NCBI RefSeq assembly: GCF_923081025.1
Contig: NZ_CAKLPZ010000002.1
Coordinates: 186,001-250,000, forward strand
Direction of reading: 5' to 3'
DNA: 64,000 nt
Source of the DNA: Neolewinella maritima
GTDB lineage: Bacteria; Bacteroidota; Bacteroidia; Chitinophagales; Saprospiraceae
A model generated the notes under the pieces. It was given only the letters and a program-made list of their open reading frames with translations. It had not been told where the DNA came from and ran no database searches. The position numbers were made by a program, and so were the translations under genes. Of the stretch, positions 50,523 through 58,401 are shown one piece after another; positions within the stretch are counted from its first letter, which is position 1, and each line of letters opens with the position of its first letter.

Positions 50523-51608
50523 ATGATGAAAGTAATCCCCTTAACCTGCCTTGCCCTCCTCATATTGTTGTGCACCGGCTGTACCGACGACGGCCCCGCC
50601 CCGCCCGACGTCAGCGCTATTCCAGTCGATCTCACCCTGCTGCGCTTCGACCGGGCCCTGGCCACGCTCGATACCAGCGACCTGCCCGCCGCCCTGGCAC
50701 GATTAGACGATCAGTACGGCAGCTTCACCGATGCCTTCTTTACCCACCTGGTACCCGCGCGGCGCCGCGACTTCAGTGCCGCAGAGGGCCAGCGCGTCCT
50801 GCGTGCCTACCTGGATTACCCCCTCACCCGCTTTGTAGACTCACTGGTAGAAGGTCGTTTTCCTCCCTCTCCCCTGGAGAGGGCCGGGGAGAGGGAAGCG
50901 GGTGGAGGGGCGCAGGTGCAAAAGGTGGCAGACGAACTAGCCACCGCGCTACGCTACTACCGCTACTACTTCCCCCGGGCCCCCGTGCCGGATACCCTGG
51001 TGACCTACGCCACCCACTTCGAACTGGCCGCCTTCCTGTACGGCGACGGGCAGCTGGCACTCGGGCTGGACTTCTTCCTCGGTCCCGACTTCGACTACAC
51101 GCAGGTGGACCCCAACGAGCCCATCTTTTCCGACTACCTGGCGCAGAGCTACACCCCCGCCCACGCCCCGGGCAAGCTGCTGCGGGTGCTACTCGAAGAC
51201 CGCTTCCCCCCGCCGCGCACCGGCCGCATGATCGACTACCTGCTCTACGAAGGTAAGAAGCTCTATGTGCTGGAGCAGCTCCTGCCGGGTACGCCGCGGC
51301 ACGTGGTGTACGAGGTCAGCGAAGCCGAGATGGGCTGGTTAGAGGACAACGAGACGCCCATCTATGCCTACCTGCAGCGGGAAGACGAGCTGTACAGTAC
51401 TGACGTGAGCAAGATCCGCAAGTACACCGGTCCGGCCCCCTACTCCGCCGGTATGCCGCAGGAGAGCCCCGGCGGCGCGGTCAACTACCTCGGTCGCCAG
51501 ATCGTGGCCTCCTTCCTGGCCCAGAACCCGGAGGTCACCCTGCCCGAGCTGATGGCGATGACGGATGGACAGGAGATCCTGCGCCGCGCGCGCTACAAAC
51601 CTCGGTAA
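50523..51608 (+). CDS. gldB: GldB-like gliding-motility lipoprotein
   Basis: Lipoprotein of 361 residues related to GldB, one of the proteins needed for gliding and T9SS-dependent secretion in Bacteroidota. The N-terminus MMKVIPLTCLALLILLCTGC ends in a lipobox (LCTGC, Cys 20). Family features are VDLTLLRFDRALATLDTSDL, HFELAAFLYGDGQLALGLDF, the DFDYTQVDPNEPIFSDYLAQ block and the ending MTDGQEILRRARYKPR. Residues about 113-135 (PPSPLERAGEREAGGGAQVQ) look like an insertion made of two dispersed repeats. The gldB name rests on overall similarity and is moderately sure. Confidence 0.75.
   Translation: MMKVIPLTCLALLILLCTGCTDDGPAPPDVSAIPVDLTLLRFDRALATLDTSDLPAALARLDDQYGSFTDAFFTHLVPARRRDFSAAEGQRVLRAYLDYPLTRFVDSLVEGRFPPSPLERAGEREAGGGAQVQKVADELATALRYYRYYFPRAPVPDTLVTYATHFELAAFLYGDGQLALGLDFFLGPDFDYTQVDPNEPIFSDYLAQSYTPAHAPGKLLRVLLEDRFPPPRTGRMIDYLLYEGKKLYVLEQLLPGTPRHVVYEVSEAEMGWLEDNETPIYAYLQREDELYSTDVSKIRKYTGPAPYSAGMPQESPGGAVNYLGRQIVASFLAQNPEVTLPELMAMTDGQEILRRARYKPR
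50865..50925 (+). repeat. composite dispersed repeat inside the gldB-like gene
   Basis: A GGAGAGGGCCGGGGAGAGGG element (50876-50895), preceded by its inverted part CCCTCTCC, is followed directly by a copy of the CGCAGGTGC motif (50901-50925, GGAGGGGCGCAGGTGCAAAA). Together they add about 20 residues in frame to the GldB-like protein, in a region rich in Gly/Arg/Glu that does not look like the family. Confidence 0.65.
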
Positions 51609-51649
51609 GGCTGAGCCGTTATACCTTTCCAATCTCACAAGTCCGCATC

Positions 51650-52609
51650 ATGACCTCTACTACCGCCCCCCGCACCATTCCCCTCGTCGATCTTTCCCAG
51701 TTCGAGCAGGGCGATAAGACGCAGCGCCAAGCATTTATTAACCAACTCGGTGAGGCGTTTCACGACATCGGCTTCGTCGGTGTTACGGGCCACGGTATTT
51801 CGAAGGATCTGATCGATGACTTCTACGTTGCGGCCAAGAAATTCTTCGCCCTACCGGTAGAAACCAAGCGGAAGTATGAGGTAGCGGGCGCGGCCGGCCA
51901 GCGGGGCTACACCAGCTTCGGCAAGGAGCACGCCAAGCAGTCGCAGGTCGCCGACCTCAAGGAGTTTTTTCAGATTGGTCAGGAGCTCAATGACACCTCC
52001 GATAGCGCGTACCAGAAGAACCCCCACGTAGAGGAGGTGCCCGCCTTCATGGACCTGGGTATGCAGCTCTACCGCGCCTTCGAGGCCTCCGGCAACAGCC
52101 TGCTGCGCGCCATCGCCCTGTACCTGGGCCTGGACGAGCAGTACTTCGGGGAGCAAACCTCCGATGGCATGAGCATCCTGCGGGCGATCCACTACCCGCC
52201 CATCACGCAGGAGCCCAAGAGTGCCATCCGCGCCGAGCAGCACGAGGACATCAACCTGATCACCCTGCTGGTCGGGGCCAGCGCCGGCGGACTAGAGCTA
52301 CAGAACGCGGCCGGCGAGTGGCAGGAGATCGTACCCGAAAACGATGAGATCGTCATCAACGTCGGTGACATGCTGCAGCGGCTCACCAACAACTACCTGC
52401 GGTCGACCACCCACCGCGTCGTCAACCCGCCCCGCTCGGAGTGGGACAAGCCCCGGCTGTCGATCCCCTTCTTCCTGCACCCACGGCCCGACATGAAGCT
52501 AGACGTACTGCCCAGCACCGTCACGGCCGAGCGCCCACAGGCCTACGCCCCCATCACGGCCGGTGAGTACCTAGACGAGCGGCTGCGGGAGATCGGGTTG
52601 AAGAAATAG
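51650..52609 (+). CDS. 2-oxoglutarate/Fe(II) oxygenase of the isopenicillin N synthase family
   Basis: Cytoplasmic non-haem iron oxygenase (319 residues). The N-terminal non-haem dioxygenase domain (IPLVDLSQFEQGDKTQRQAF; DIGFVGVTGHGISKDLIDDF; YTSFGKEHAKQ) precedes the catalytic core. Iron ligands are the HxD of EQHEDINLITLLVG and the later His of TTHRVVNPPRSEWDKP, with the 2-oxoglutarate-binding Arg in RLSIPFFLHP. The substrate is unknown; this subgroup includes many plant- and bacterial-type tailoring oxygenases. It is a single gene after gldB (41 bases). A CTCGTCCGCCGAGG-type hairpin follows its stop codon. Confidence 0.93.
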   Translation: MTSTTAPRTIPLVDLSQFEQGDKTQRQAFINQLGEAFHDIGFVGVTGHGISKDLIDDFYVAAKKFFALPVETKRKYEVAGAAGQRGYTSFGKEHAKQSQVADLKEFFQIGQELNDTSDSAYQKNPHVEEVPAFMDLGMQLYRAFEASGNSLLRAIALYLGLDEQYFGEQTSDGMSILRAIHYPPITQEPKSAIRAEQHEDINLITLLVGASAGGLELQNAAGEWQEIVPENDEIVINVGDMLQRLTNNYLRSTTHRVVNPPRSEWDKPRLSIPFFLHPRPDMKLDVLPSTVTAERPQAYAPITAGEYLDERLREIGLKK

Positions 52610-52618
52610 ATCAGCCCG

Positions 52619-52650
52619 CCTCGTCGGCCGAGCTCGCTCGTCCGCCGAGG
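52619..52650. terminator. imperfect hairpin of the CTCGGCGGACGAG motif family
   Basis: CCTCGTCGGCCGAG (52619-52632) and CTCGTCCGCCGAGG (52637-52650) pair with two mismatches and a 4-base loop, just after the oxygenase stop and before the convergent GH92 gene. The same motif family stands after gltX and tatA. There is no U-tract, so termination is only a suggestion. Confidence 0.45.
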
Positions 52651-52657
52651 CTCCCTC

Positions 52658-54952
52658 TCATTCTCTGGAAAGCGAATAGGGATACGCCTCCGGTCCGACC
52701 CCCCGCTCCCGCGTCGGCTCCGGTCCCATGTCGAATTCCAACAGTCCGCCCTCCAGCAGGGCGCGGTGGCTCAGCCAGTTCTTCTCGTGCACCTCGCCGT
52801 TGAAGGTCAGGCGCTGAATGTAGCGGTTCTCCGCGCTGTTCTCCGGCGCGGCGATGGTGAGGGTGTTGCCGTTCTCCAGCTCGATCGTCACCCGCTGAAA
52901 GAGTGGGGCACCCAGGACGTACTGGTCCGTAGCCGGCGCGACGGGGTAGAAGCCCAGGGCCGAAAAGACGTACCAGGCTGAGGTCTGCCCGTTGTCCTCG
53001 TCGCCGCAGTAGCCGTCGGGGGTAGGCTGGTACATGCGGTCCATGACCTCGCGTACCCAGTACTGGGTCTTCCAGGGCCGGCCGGCGTAGTTGTACAAAT
53101 AGACCATGTGCTGGATGGGCTGATTGCCGTGGGCGTACTGTCCCATATCGGCGATCTGCATCTCGCGGATCTCGTGGATCGTCTGCCCGTAGTAGCTGTC
53201 GTCGTAGATTGGCGGCAGGGCGAATACCGTGTCGAGCTGAGCGACAAAGCGCTCCTCCCCGCCCATCAGGTCAATCAGCCCCTGCATATCGTGGAAGACC
53301 GACCAGCTGTAGTGCCAGCTATTGCCCTCGGTGAAGGCATCGCCCCACTTGAAGGGGTTAAAGGGCTGCTGAAAACTGCCGTCCCGGTTCTTGCCCCGCA
53401 TCAGGCCCGTTGCGGGGTCGAAGAGCTTGCGGTAGTTGAGGCTGCGTTGGCGGTAGGTTTCCACCTCTTCGGCCGGCCGACCGAGCTGTTTGGCCAGCTG
53501 GTAGATGGCGAAGTCGTCGTAGGCGTACTCCAGCGAGCGGGCGGCGCTCTCGTTGATACCGACGTCGTAGGGTACGTAGCCCAGCTCGGTGTAGTAGTCC
53601 GCCCCGGCCCGACCCACGGCGGTGAGCGGACCGGCATTGTTCGCCCCGTGCACGAGGGCGTCGTAGAGGGTATCGATGTCGTAGTCATAGGCGGCTCCAC
53701 TCTTCAGGTAAGCCTCGGCGACGACGGAGGCGGAGTTGTTGCCCACCATCACGTTGCGCAGGCCGGGACTGGCCCATTCGGGGAGCCAGCCGCTCTCCCG
53801 GTAGGCGTTGGCCAGTCCTTCCTGCATCTGCCCGGTCAGCTCGGGGTACATGAAGTTGAGAAAGGGAAAGAGCGCGCGGAAGGTATCCCAGAAGCCGGTA
53901 TCGGTAAACAGATACCCCGGCAGCACCTTGCCGTTGTAGGGGCTGTAGTGTACCACCCGGCCGTCGGCGTCGTACTCGTAGAACTTGCGCGGAAACAGCA
54001 GCGAGCGGTACAGGCAGCTGTAGAAAGTACCGAACTGTGCGGGCGTGCCGCCTTCAACTTTGATCCGGCCGAGTTCCTCGTTCCATACCCTTCGCCCGGC
54101 CGCTTTGACGGTCTCGAAGTCGTCCCCACCCAGCTCCTCCAGGTTGCGCGCCGCCTGCTCGTGGCTGATGAAGGAGCTGGCCACGCGGGCGTGCACCCGT
54201 TCGCCCTTCTTCGTCTGAAACCGTAGTACCGCGCCGGCGTGGTTGCCCTCGATGCGCAGCGAGTCGCTGAGCGTAGCGTCCAGAAAAGTCTGCGTGCTGG
54301 TGAACTCCTTATCGAATACGATCACGAAGTAGCTCTTGAAGTTCTCCGGCACCCCACCGCTGTTCTTGCTCGTGTAGCCTACCACTTTCCGCTGTTCGGC
54401 GATCACCTGCAGGCCCGATCCCTCATCAAAGGCGTCGATCACTACGTAGCTGCTGTCCGTCTCCGGAAAGGTGAAGCGGAACATGGCGGCGCGCTCGGTG
54501 GGCGTCAGTTCCGTAGTCACGTCGTGGTCGGCCAGGTACACGCTGTAGCAATAGGGGGTGACGGTTTCGGCCTTGTGCGAAAACCAGCTCTGCCGCTCGT
54601 CCTCCAGAAAGCGCAGGGTACCCGTCACCGGCATAAGGGAAAACTGCCCGTAGTCGTTCATCCAGGGCGAGGGCTGGTGCGTCTGCTTGAAGCCGCGGAT
54701 CTGGTTGGCGTCGTAGGTATAGGCCCAGCCGTCGCCCATCTTACCGGTCTGCGGCGTCCAAAAGTTCATACCCCAGGGCCGCGCGATGGCGGGGTACACG
54801 TTACCGTTCGAGAGCCGGTAGTCGGAGTCGGTCCCCATGAGCGGGTCGGCGTAGGCTACGGGCTCGGCAATGGTATCGAGCAGCTCGCGCTGGCCAGCCA
54901 GCAGCAGCGGAAGAGCCAACAGGAGCGCAAGGAGGTAGGCAGTTCTTAACAT
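52658..54952 (-). CDS. GH92-family alpha-mannosidase-like enzyme with a Gln in place of the catalytic acid
   Basis: Secreted calcium-dependent glycosidase family enzyme (764 residues) with signal peptide MLRTAYLLALLLALPLLLAG. Conserved GH92 features are VAYADPLMGTDSDYRLSNGN, RGFKQTHQPSPWMNDYGQF, GFWDTFRALFPFLNFMYPEL, WKTQYWVREVMDRMYQPTPD and CGDEDNGQTSAWYVFSALGF. The motif that normally reads GNEP, holding the catalytic acid, here reads GNQPIQHMVYLYNYAGRPW, with Gln 611 encoded by CAG. In the family that change is known in a mannose-1-phospho-6-mannosidase (Cellulosimicrobium, from memory), where the phosphate leaving group needs no acid. Upstream in-frame ATG extension at 55042 is not signal-like, so 54952 is preferred. 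Confidence 0.9.
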   Translation of the reverse strand: MLRTAYLLALLLALPLLLAGQRELLDTIAEPVAYADPLMGTDSDYRLSNGNVYPAIARPWGMNFWTPQTGKMGDGWAYTYDANQIRGFKQTHQPSPWMNDYGQFSLMPVTGTLRFLEDERQSWFSHKAETVTPYCYSVYLADHDVTTELTPTERAAMFRFTFPETDSSYVVIDAFDEGSGLQVIAEQRKVVGYTSKNSGGVPENFKSYFVIVFDKEFTSTQTFLDATLSDSLRIEGNHAGAVLRFQTKKGERVHARVASSFISHEQAARNLEELGGDDFETVKAAGRRVWNEELGRIKVEGGTPAQFGTFYSCLYRSLLFPRKFYEYDADGRVVHYSPYNGKVLPGYLFTDTGFWDTFRALFPFLNFMYPELTGQMQEGLANAYRESGWLPEWASPGLRNVMVGNNSASVVAEAYLKSGAAYDYDIDTLYDALVHGANNAGPLTAVGRAGADYYTELGYVPYDVGINESAARSLEYAYDDFAIYQLAKQLGRPAEEVETYRQRSLNYRKLFDPATGLMRGKNRDGSFQQPFNPFKWGDAFTEGNSWHYSWSVFHDMQGLIDLMGGEERFVAQLDTVFALPPIYDDSYYGQTIHEIREMQIADMGQYAHGNQPIQHMVYLYNYAGRPWKTQYWVREVMDRMYQPTPDGYCGDEDNGQTSAWYVFSALGFYPVAPATDQYVLGAPLFQRVTIELENGNTLTIAAPENSAENRYIQRLTFNGEVHEKNWLSHRALLEGGLLEFDMGPEPTRERGVGPEAYPYSLSRE

Positions 54953-54953
54953 G

Positions 54954-54977
54954 GGCCGGGGCCGCAGGTGCGGAGCA
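54954..54977 (+). repeat. dispersed CGCAGGTGC motif upstream of the GH92 gene
   Basis: GGCCGGGGCCGCAGGTGCGG matches the consensus with minor changes and lies directly before the GH92 start codon. Confidence 0.6.
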
Positions 54978-55048
54978 AGTGAAGAAGGACTAGGAAGATA
55001 CCACACGGCGGAATACCCAGTCACCTGATCACGTCCCAGCACTGCCTA

Positions 55049-55477
55049 CTATCGCTTGAGGAAGCGATCGGTACGGAACGCCTGCTCGCTACCCGGTATC
55101 ACGCTTTCCAGCCCGCAGTTGCATTCCTGCGCGGTGGTGAGGTAGCGGACAGTCAGTTGCTCGTCCGATACGGAAAGCACCTCGTAGTCCAGCGCACGAG
55201 CGCCTGTATTTGGGAGGGGCTGTACCTTGATGGTGTTGCCGTCCAGCGACCAGCTACCGGTCACGAAGTTGCGCGCGTAGGTACCGTCGGCGTCGAGCAG
55301 TAGCCAGGTGTATTTGTCACCGCGCTTGAATATCTCCTGACCGGAGCTAGCGCGGGTGATGGAAAACTCCTGGAGCTGCCAATCGGCCGTGAGCGAGTCT
55401 ACGCTGAGATTGTCTACCTCCTTGTCGCAGGTAGTCAGGAGGAGCATGGGGAGGAGTACTAGCAGCAGGTGTTTCAT
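55049..55477 (-). CDS. small lipocalin-like lipoprotein
   Basis: Predicted lipoprotein of 142 residues. The signal MKHLLLVLLPMLLLTTCDKE ends in a TTC lipobox, so lipidation at Cys 17 is likely. The mature part is a small beta-rich domain with WQLQEFSITRASSGQEIFKR, YTWLLLDADGTYARNFVTGS, WSLDGNTIKVQPLPNTGARA and LTVRYLTTAQECNCGLESV, resembling the lipocalin-like proteins common in Bacteroidota. Ligand unknown. ATG 55477 is chosen as it starts the signal; the longer frame upstream is not signal-like. Confidence 0.8.
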   Translation of the reverse strand: MKHLLLVLLPMLLLTTCDKEVDNLSVDSLTADWQLQEFSITRASSGQEIFKRGDKYTWLLLDADGTYARNFVTGSWSLDGNTIKVQPLPNTGARALDYEVLSVSDEQLTVRYLTTAQECNCGLESVIPGSEQAFRTDRFLKR

Positions 55478-55584
55478 AGTGTCGAATGCAGTGATGTGAT
55501 GGTAGCTAAAAAAACTACTGCTCAAACGATTGTCATTCGGACCCTGGTGCAGCCCGGACAACATTTTGCCGAGCCCCATCCGAT

Positions 55585-56955
55585 CTACACTACCTGCATC
55601 GTCTCGGGGTCCCACTCCACGATCTTCCGCTCGAAGTAGCTGGTGTTGGCGGCCAGGGAGGGGGCCGCGGCGCGGAAGCCGAAGGCACCGTCCTGCACCA
55701 CCTTACCTCCGCCGCGGATGGCCTCGAACCAGTTGCCGAAGTGGTGCACATGATCGGAGTAGCCCTCCGGGGTACGGTAGTTCCACTCATCGGGGCCGAC
55801 CACCGCGGGGGGCGTCGGGGGGTACTGCTCCTGGTACCACGTCTTGAACTCCTCCTGGCCGGCCGCCGAGAAGGTGCCGAAGGCATCCCAGCCGCCGTAG
55901 CCGGGGGCGTCGGAAAGGGTTTTGCGCTGTAGCGTGAGGCCGCTGTCGGTCACGTCGAGGCTACCCTCCGTACCCACGAAGCGGATGCGGGAGCCGCCGC
56001 CACCCCCGTCGACGAAATTGACCCGCAGCTGCATATTAAAGGCCGGATGACCAGCCTGCTTGCCGTAGTCGCAGCTGGCGATGAAGACATCGGGTACATC
56101 TCGGCCGTCGTTCCAGTAGCGTAGTCCGCCCGTAGAAAATATCCGCTCCGGCCCCATAGAATCCAGGATACGGTGAGCACCGGAGAACAGGTGCACGAAC
56201 AGGTCACCGGCTACCCCCGTGCCGTAGTCGCGGTAGTTGCGCCAGCGAAAGAAGCGCTTGGCATCGAAGGGCCGGTCGCCGGTATCTTTGAGAAAGGTGT
56301 CCCAGTCTACCGTCTCCGGGGAGGCATCGCGCGGAATGGAATACTGCCAGGCGCCCAGGGCGCTGAAGCGGTCGTTGAAGGTTTCTACGAGGACGAGCTG
56401 GCCGAGGTCGCCCCGCCGGTAAATCTCGCGGGCCTGCTCGGTCAGGATGGAACTCACCCGCTGGCTGCCTACGATGAGTACGCCCGGATTACGCTGCTCG
56501 GCCTCGAGCACCGCGTGGCCCTCGTCGAGTTGCTGCACCATGGGCTTTTCGCAGTACACGTGCTTGCCGGCGTCCAGGGCCGCGATGGTGATGGTGTCGT
56601 GCCAGTGGTCGGGGGTAGCTACGATGACGGCGTCTACGTCTGGCCGGCTCAGCAGCTCCCGGTAGTCGCGGGTGACGAACAGCTCGGCCCCGTACACCTC
56701 CCGGGCCCGTTCCAGGCGGCCGGTATAGAGGTCGCATACCCCCACCAGCTCGATACCCGGATGCTGCAGGGCGGCGCGAATATCATTATGCCCCTGGATG
56801 CCCAAACCGATACAGACCAGGTTGATCCGGTCGTTGGGACCGAAGGCAGACTGTGGGGCGGCCAACGTCTCAGCGTACGTCTGCTCCAGCAGGGCGGTAG
56901 TGAGCAGACCGGCGGAGAGCTGGCGAAGGAAACGGCGGCGGGTGGGGGTGGGCAT
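55585..56955 (-). CDS. Gfo/Idh/MocA family oxidoreductase with twin-arginine signal
   Basis: NAD(P)-dependent sugar or inositol oxidoreductase-like protein (456 residues), exported by the Tat pathway. The signal MPTPTRRRFLRQLSAGLLTT has the twin arginines followed by a hydrophobic stretch. The N-terminal Rossmann fold (INLVCIGLGIQGHNDIRAAL; VDAVIVATPDHWHDTITIAA; KHVYCEKPMVQQLDEGHAVL, with the EKP motif) is complete, as is the C-terminal alpha/beta dimerisation domain (FVGTEGSLDVTDSGLTLQRK). Substrate is unknown. It is on the same strand as the next gene, another Tat substrate, and close to tatA. Confidence 0.9.
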   Translation of the reverse strand: MPTPTRRRFLRQLSAGLLTTALLEQTYAETLAAPQSAFGPNDRINLVCIGLGIQGHNDIRAALQHPGIELVGVCDLYTGRLERAREVYGAELFVTRDYRELLSRPDVDAVIVATPDHWHDTITIAALDAGKHVYCEKPMVQQLDEGHAVLEAEQRNPGVLIVGSQRVSSILTEQAREIYRRGDLGQLVLVETFNDRFSALGAWQYSIPRDASPETVDWDTFLKDTGDRPFDAKRFFRWRNYRDYGTGVAGDLFVHLFSGAHRILDSMGPERIFSTGGLRYWNDGRDVPDVFIASCDYGKQAGHPAFNMQLRVNFVDGGGGGSRIRFVGTEGSLDVTDSGLTLQRKTLSDAPGYGGWDAFGTFSAAGQEEFKTWYQEQYPPTPPAVVGPDEWNYRTPEGYSDHVHHFGNWFEAIRGGGKVVQDGAFGFRAAAPSLAANTSYFERKIVEWDPETMQVV

Positions 56956-57037
56956 GGTGGGGGGGGGACTAAGCGGGAGCGGCGAGTTTGCCTTCCGCTA
57001 ATTTACACCGCACCGGCGTGCCCGCCCCCTGCCTGGG

Positions 57038-57874
57038 CTACGCGCTGGTCAGCTTGAAGACCGTGATCTCCGGCCGCACGTTGAAGCGAAGGGGCCAGAG
57101 GCAGCCCAGCGCGCGGTTTACGTAGAGGGTGCGGCCGTCGTACAGGTCGATCTCGCCGGCGGCGTACCGCTCGTTGGCCAGGGGCAGGACGGGGGGATTC
57201 AGGAAGGGGGGTTTGCACTGTCCGCCGTGGGTATGGCCGGCCAGGATCCACCCCCGGTAGCCGTGCCATACGTCCAGGTCGCAGACGTCTGGATTGTGGC
57301 AAAGCAGTACCGACGGCTGGTCGGGGTCGTGCTGCGGCATGACCTGCTCGGGAAAAAAGTTGGTGCCGTAGTAATCGTCCATCCCGATGAAGGTGAGGCC
57401 CGCTGCGGTGGTCTGTTCGTTGCGCAGCACGGTGATGCCGGCGTCCTGTAGCAGTTGGGTGATCTGCGTGGCTACGGCGGGCTCGGCCCAGTTCTTGCCG
57501 TAATCGTGGTTGCCGAGGATGCCGACAGTGCCCAATCGGCCGTGTACGGTATGCTGCAGGACCGCCGCAAGCTGAGCGAACTGCTCCTCGTCTTCGTAGC
57601 TCACGTAGTCGCCCGTGTAGACGACAAAATCCGGATCGAGCGCCTGCGCCTCCTGGAACGACCGGATCAGGTAGCGCGGGTCGAAGCGGTTGCCGACGTG
57701 GATGTCGCTGATCTGCAGCAGGGTCTTCCCCTCCAGGGCGGGGGGAAGCTGGGCTACGGGCATGCGCTTGTGTACGAATTCGAGCCAGTAGGGCTCTACC
57801 TGCCAGGTGTAAATGCCGAGGCCCAGAGCGGCCAGGGCACCGGTTTTCAAAAAATCACGGCGGTTGAGCTTCAT
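57038..57874 (-). CDS. Tat-exported calcineurin-like metallophosphoesterase
   Basis: Metallophosphoesterase of 278 residues. The N-terminus MKLNRRDFLKTGALAALGLG is a twin-arginine signal. All family motifs are there: LLQISDIHVGNRFD (DxH), VVYTGDYVSYED (GD), GILGNHDYGKNW (GNHD), SVLLCHNPD (H) and ILAGHTHGGQC (GHxH). It resembles YaeI-type and UDP-2,3-diacylglucosamine hydrolase-like enzymes; the substrate is unknown. It is divergent from tatA, with 138 bases between. Confidence 0.93.
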   Translation of the reverse strand: MKLNRRDFLKTGALAALGLGIYTWQVEPYWLEFVHKRMPVAQLPPALEGKTLLQISDIHVGNRFDPRYLIRSFQEAQALDPDFVVYTGDYVSYEDEEQFAQLAAVLQHTVHGRLGTVGILGNHDYGKNWAEPAVATQITQLLQDAGITVLRNEQTTAAGLTFIGMDDYYGTNFFPEQVMPQHDPDQPSVLLCHNPDVCDLDVWHGYRGWILAGHTHGGQCKPPFLNPPVLPLANERYAAGEIDLYDGRTLYVNRALGCLWPLRFNVRPEITVFKLTSA

Positions 57875-57980
57875 TTCACGGACTAGTTGCTACGCTTACC
57901 CCAACGCTACGGTACCCGGAGTCGTCTGCGTGTGGTCAAACAACTTCCCCCCGCACCAGACGTTATCCATCAACTTGCGC

Positions 57981-57988
57981 TATCTTTG
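57981..57988 (+). promoter_or_regulatory. TAnnTTTG promoter box upstream of tatA
   Basis: TATCTTTG is an exact match to the Bacteroidota -7 box and lies 24 bases before the tatA ATG at 58013, a normal distance for this group. Confidence 0.6.
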
Positions 57989-58012
57989 GTAACCCGCATA
58001 ATTACGATAACG

Positions 58013-58300
58013 ATGACTACCACGCTGCTTTTTCTCAACGCCATTGGCCCGGAGATGATCCTGGTCTTCTTCGCCATCTTGCTGCTGTTCGGCGGTAAGA
58101 AGATCCCCGAGCTCATGCGTGGCATCGGCAAGGGCATCCGCGAGTTCAACACCGCCAAGGGCTCCCTGGAGCAGGAGCTCAAGGAAGGTATGCGCGAAGA
58201 AGAACAACGCGAAAAGGACGCCCGCGAACTGCGTGAACTCCGCGAACGCGAGGCCCGCCGCCAGCGCGAGGAATCCTTTATTACCCGCGATAATGACTAG
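58013..58300 (+). CDS. tatA: Sec-independent protein translocase subunit TatA/TatE
   Basis: Pore-forming or pore-lining subunit of the twin-arginine export machine in the inner membrane. The short N-terminal transmembrane helix (PEMILVFFAILLLFGGKK) is followed by the hinge KKIPELMRGIGKGIREFNTA with the conserved FGxKxPEL pattern, then an amphipathic helix and a long charged tail (QREKDARELRELREREARRQ). The 95-residue length is standard. The ATG at 58013 follows a clear promoter box. tatC is not in the window. Its neighbours on the other strand carry twin-arginine signals, which fits a Tat-linked region. Confidence 0.93.
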   Translation: MTTTLLFLNAIGPEMILVFFAILLLFGGKKIPELMRGIGKGIREFNTAKGSLEQELKEGMREEEQREKDARELRELREREARRQREESFITRDND

Positions 58301-58311
58301 TTTATAGTAGT

Positions 58312-58353
58312 CCTCGGCGGACGAGCCAAACTGCGTAAGGCTCGGCAGACGAG
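58312..58353. repeat. paired CTCGGCGGACGAG motifs after tatA
   Basis: CCTCGGCGGACGAG (58312-58325) and GGCTCGGCAGACGAG (58339-58353) are direct repeats with one change in the shared core. They follow the tatA stop codon closely, as similar motifs do after gltX (26733 on) and the oxygenase gene (52619 on). Confidence 0.5.
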
Positions 58354-58362
58354 AACTATTTT

Positions 58363-58401
58363 AGCAACGGCCCCCCTACACCACGTAGCGGGGCCGTTGC
58401 T
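58363..58401. terminator. bidirectional hairpin terminator between tatA and the serine hydrolase gene
   Basis: AGCAACGGCCCC (58363-58374) is perfectly complementary to GGGGCCGTTGCT (58390-58401), with a 15-base loop. A T-rich stretch (ATTTT before, TATTT after) stands on each side, so both converging transcripts could end here. The right arm overlaps the stop codon of the serine hydrolase gene. Confidence 0.75.
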
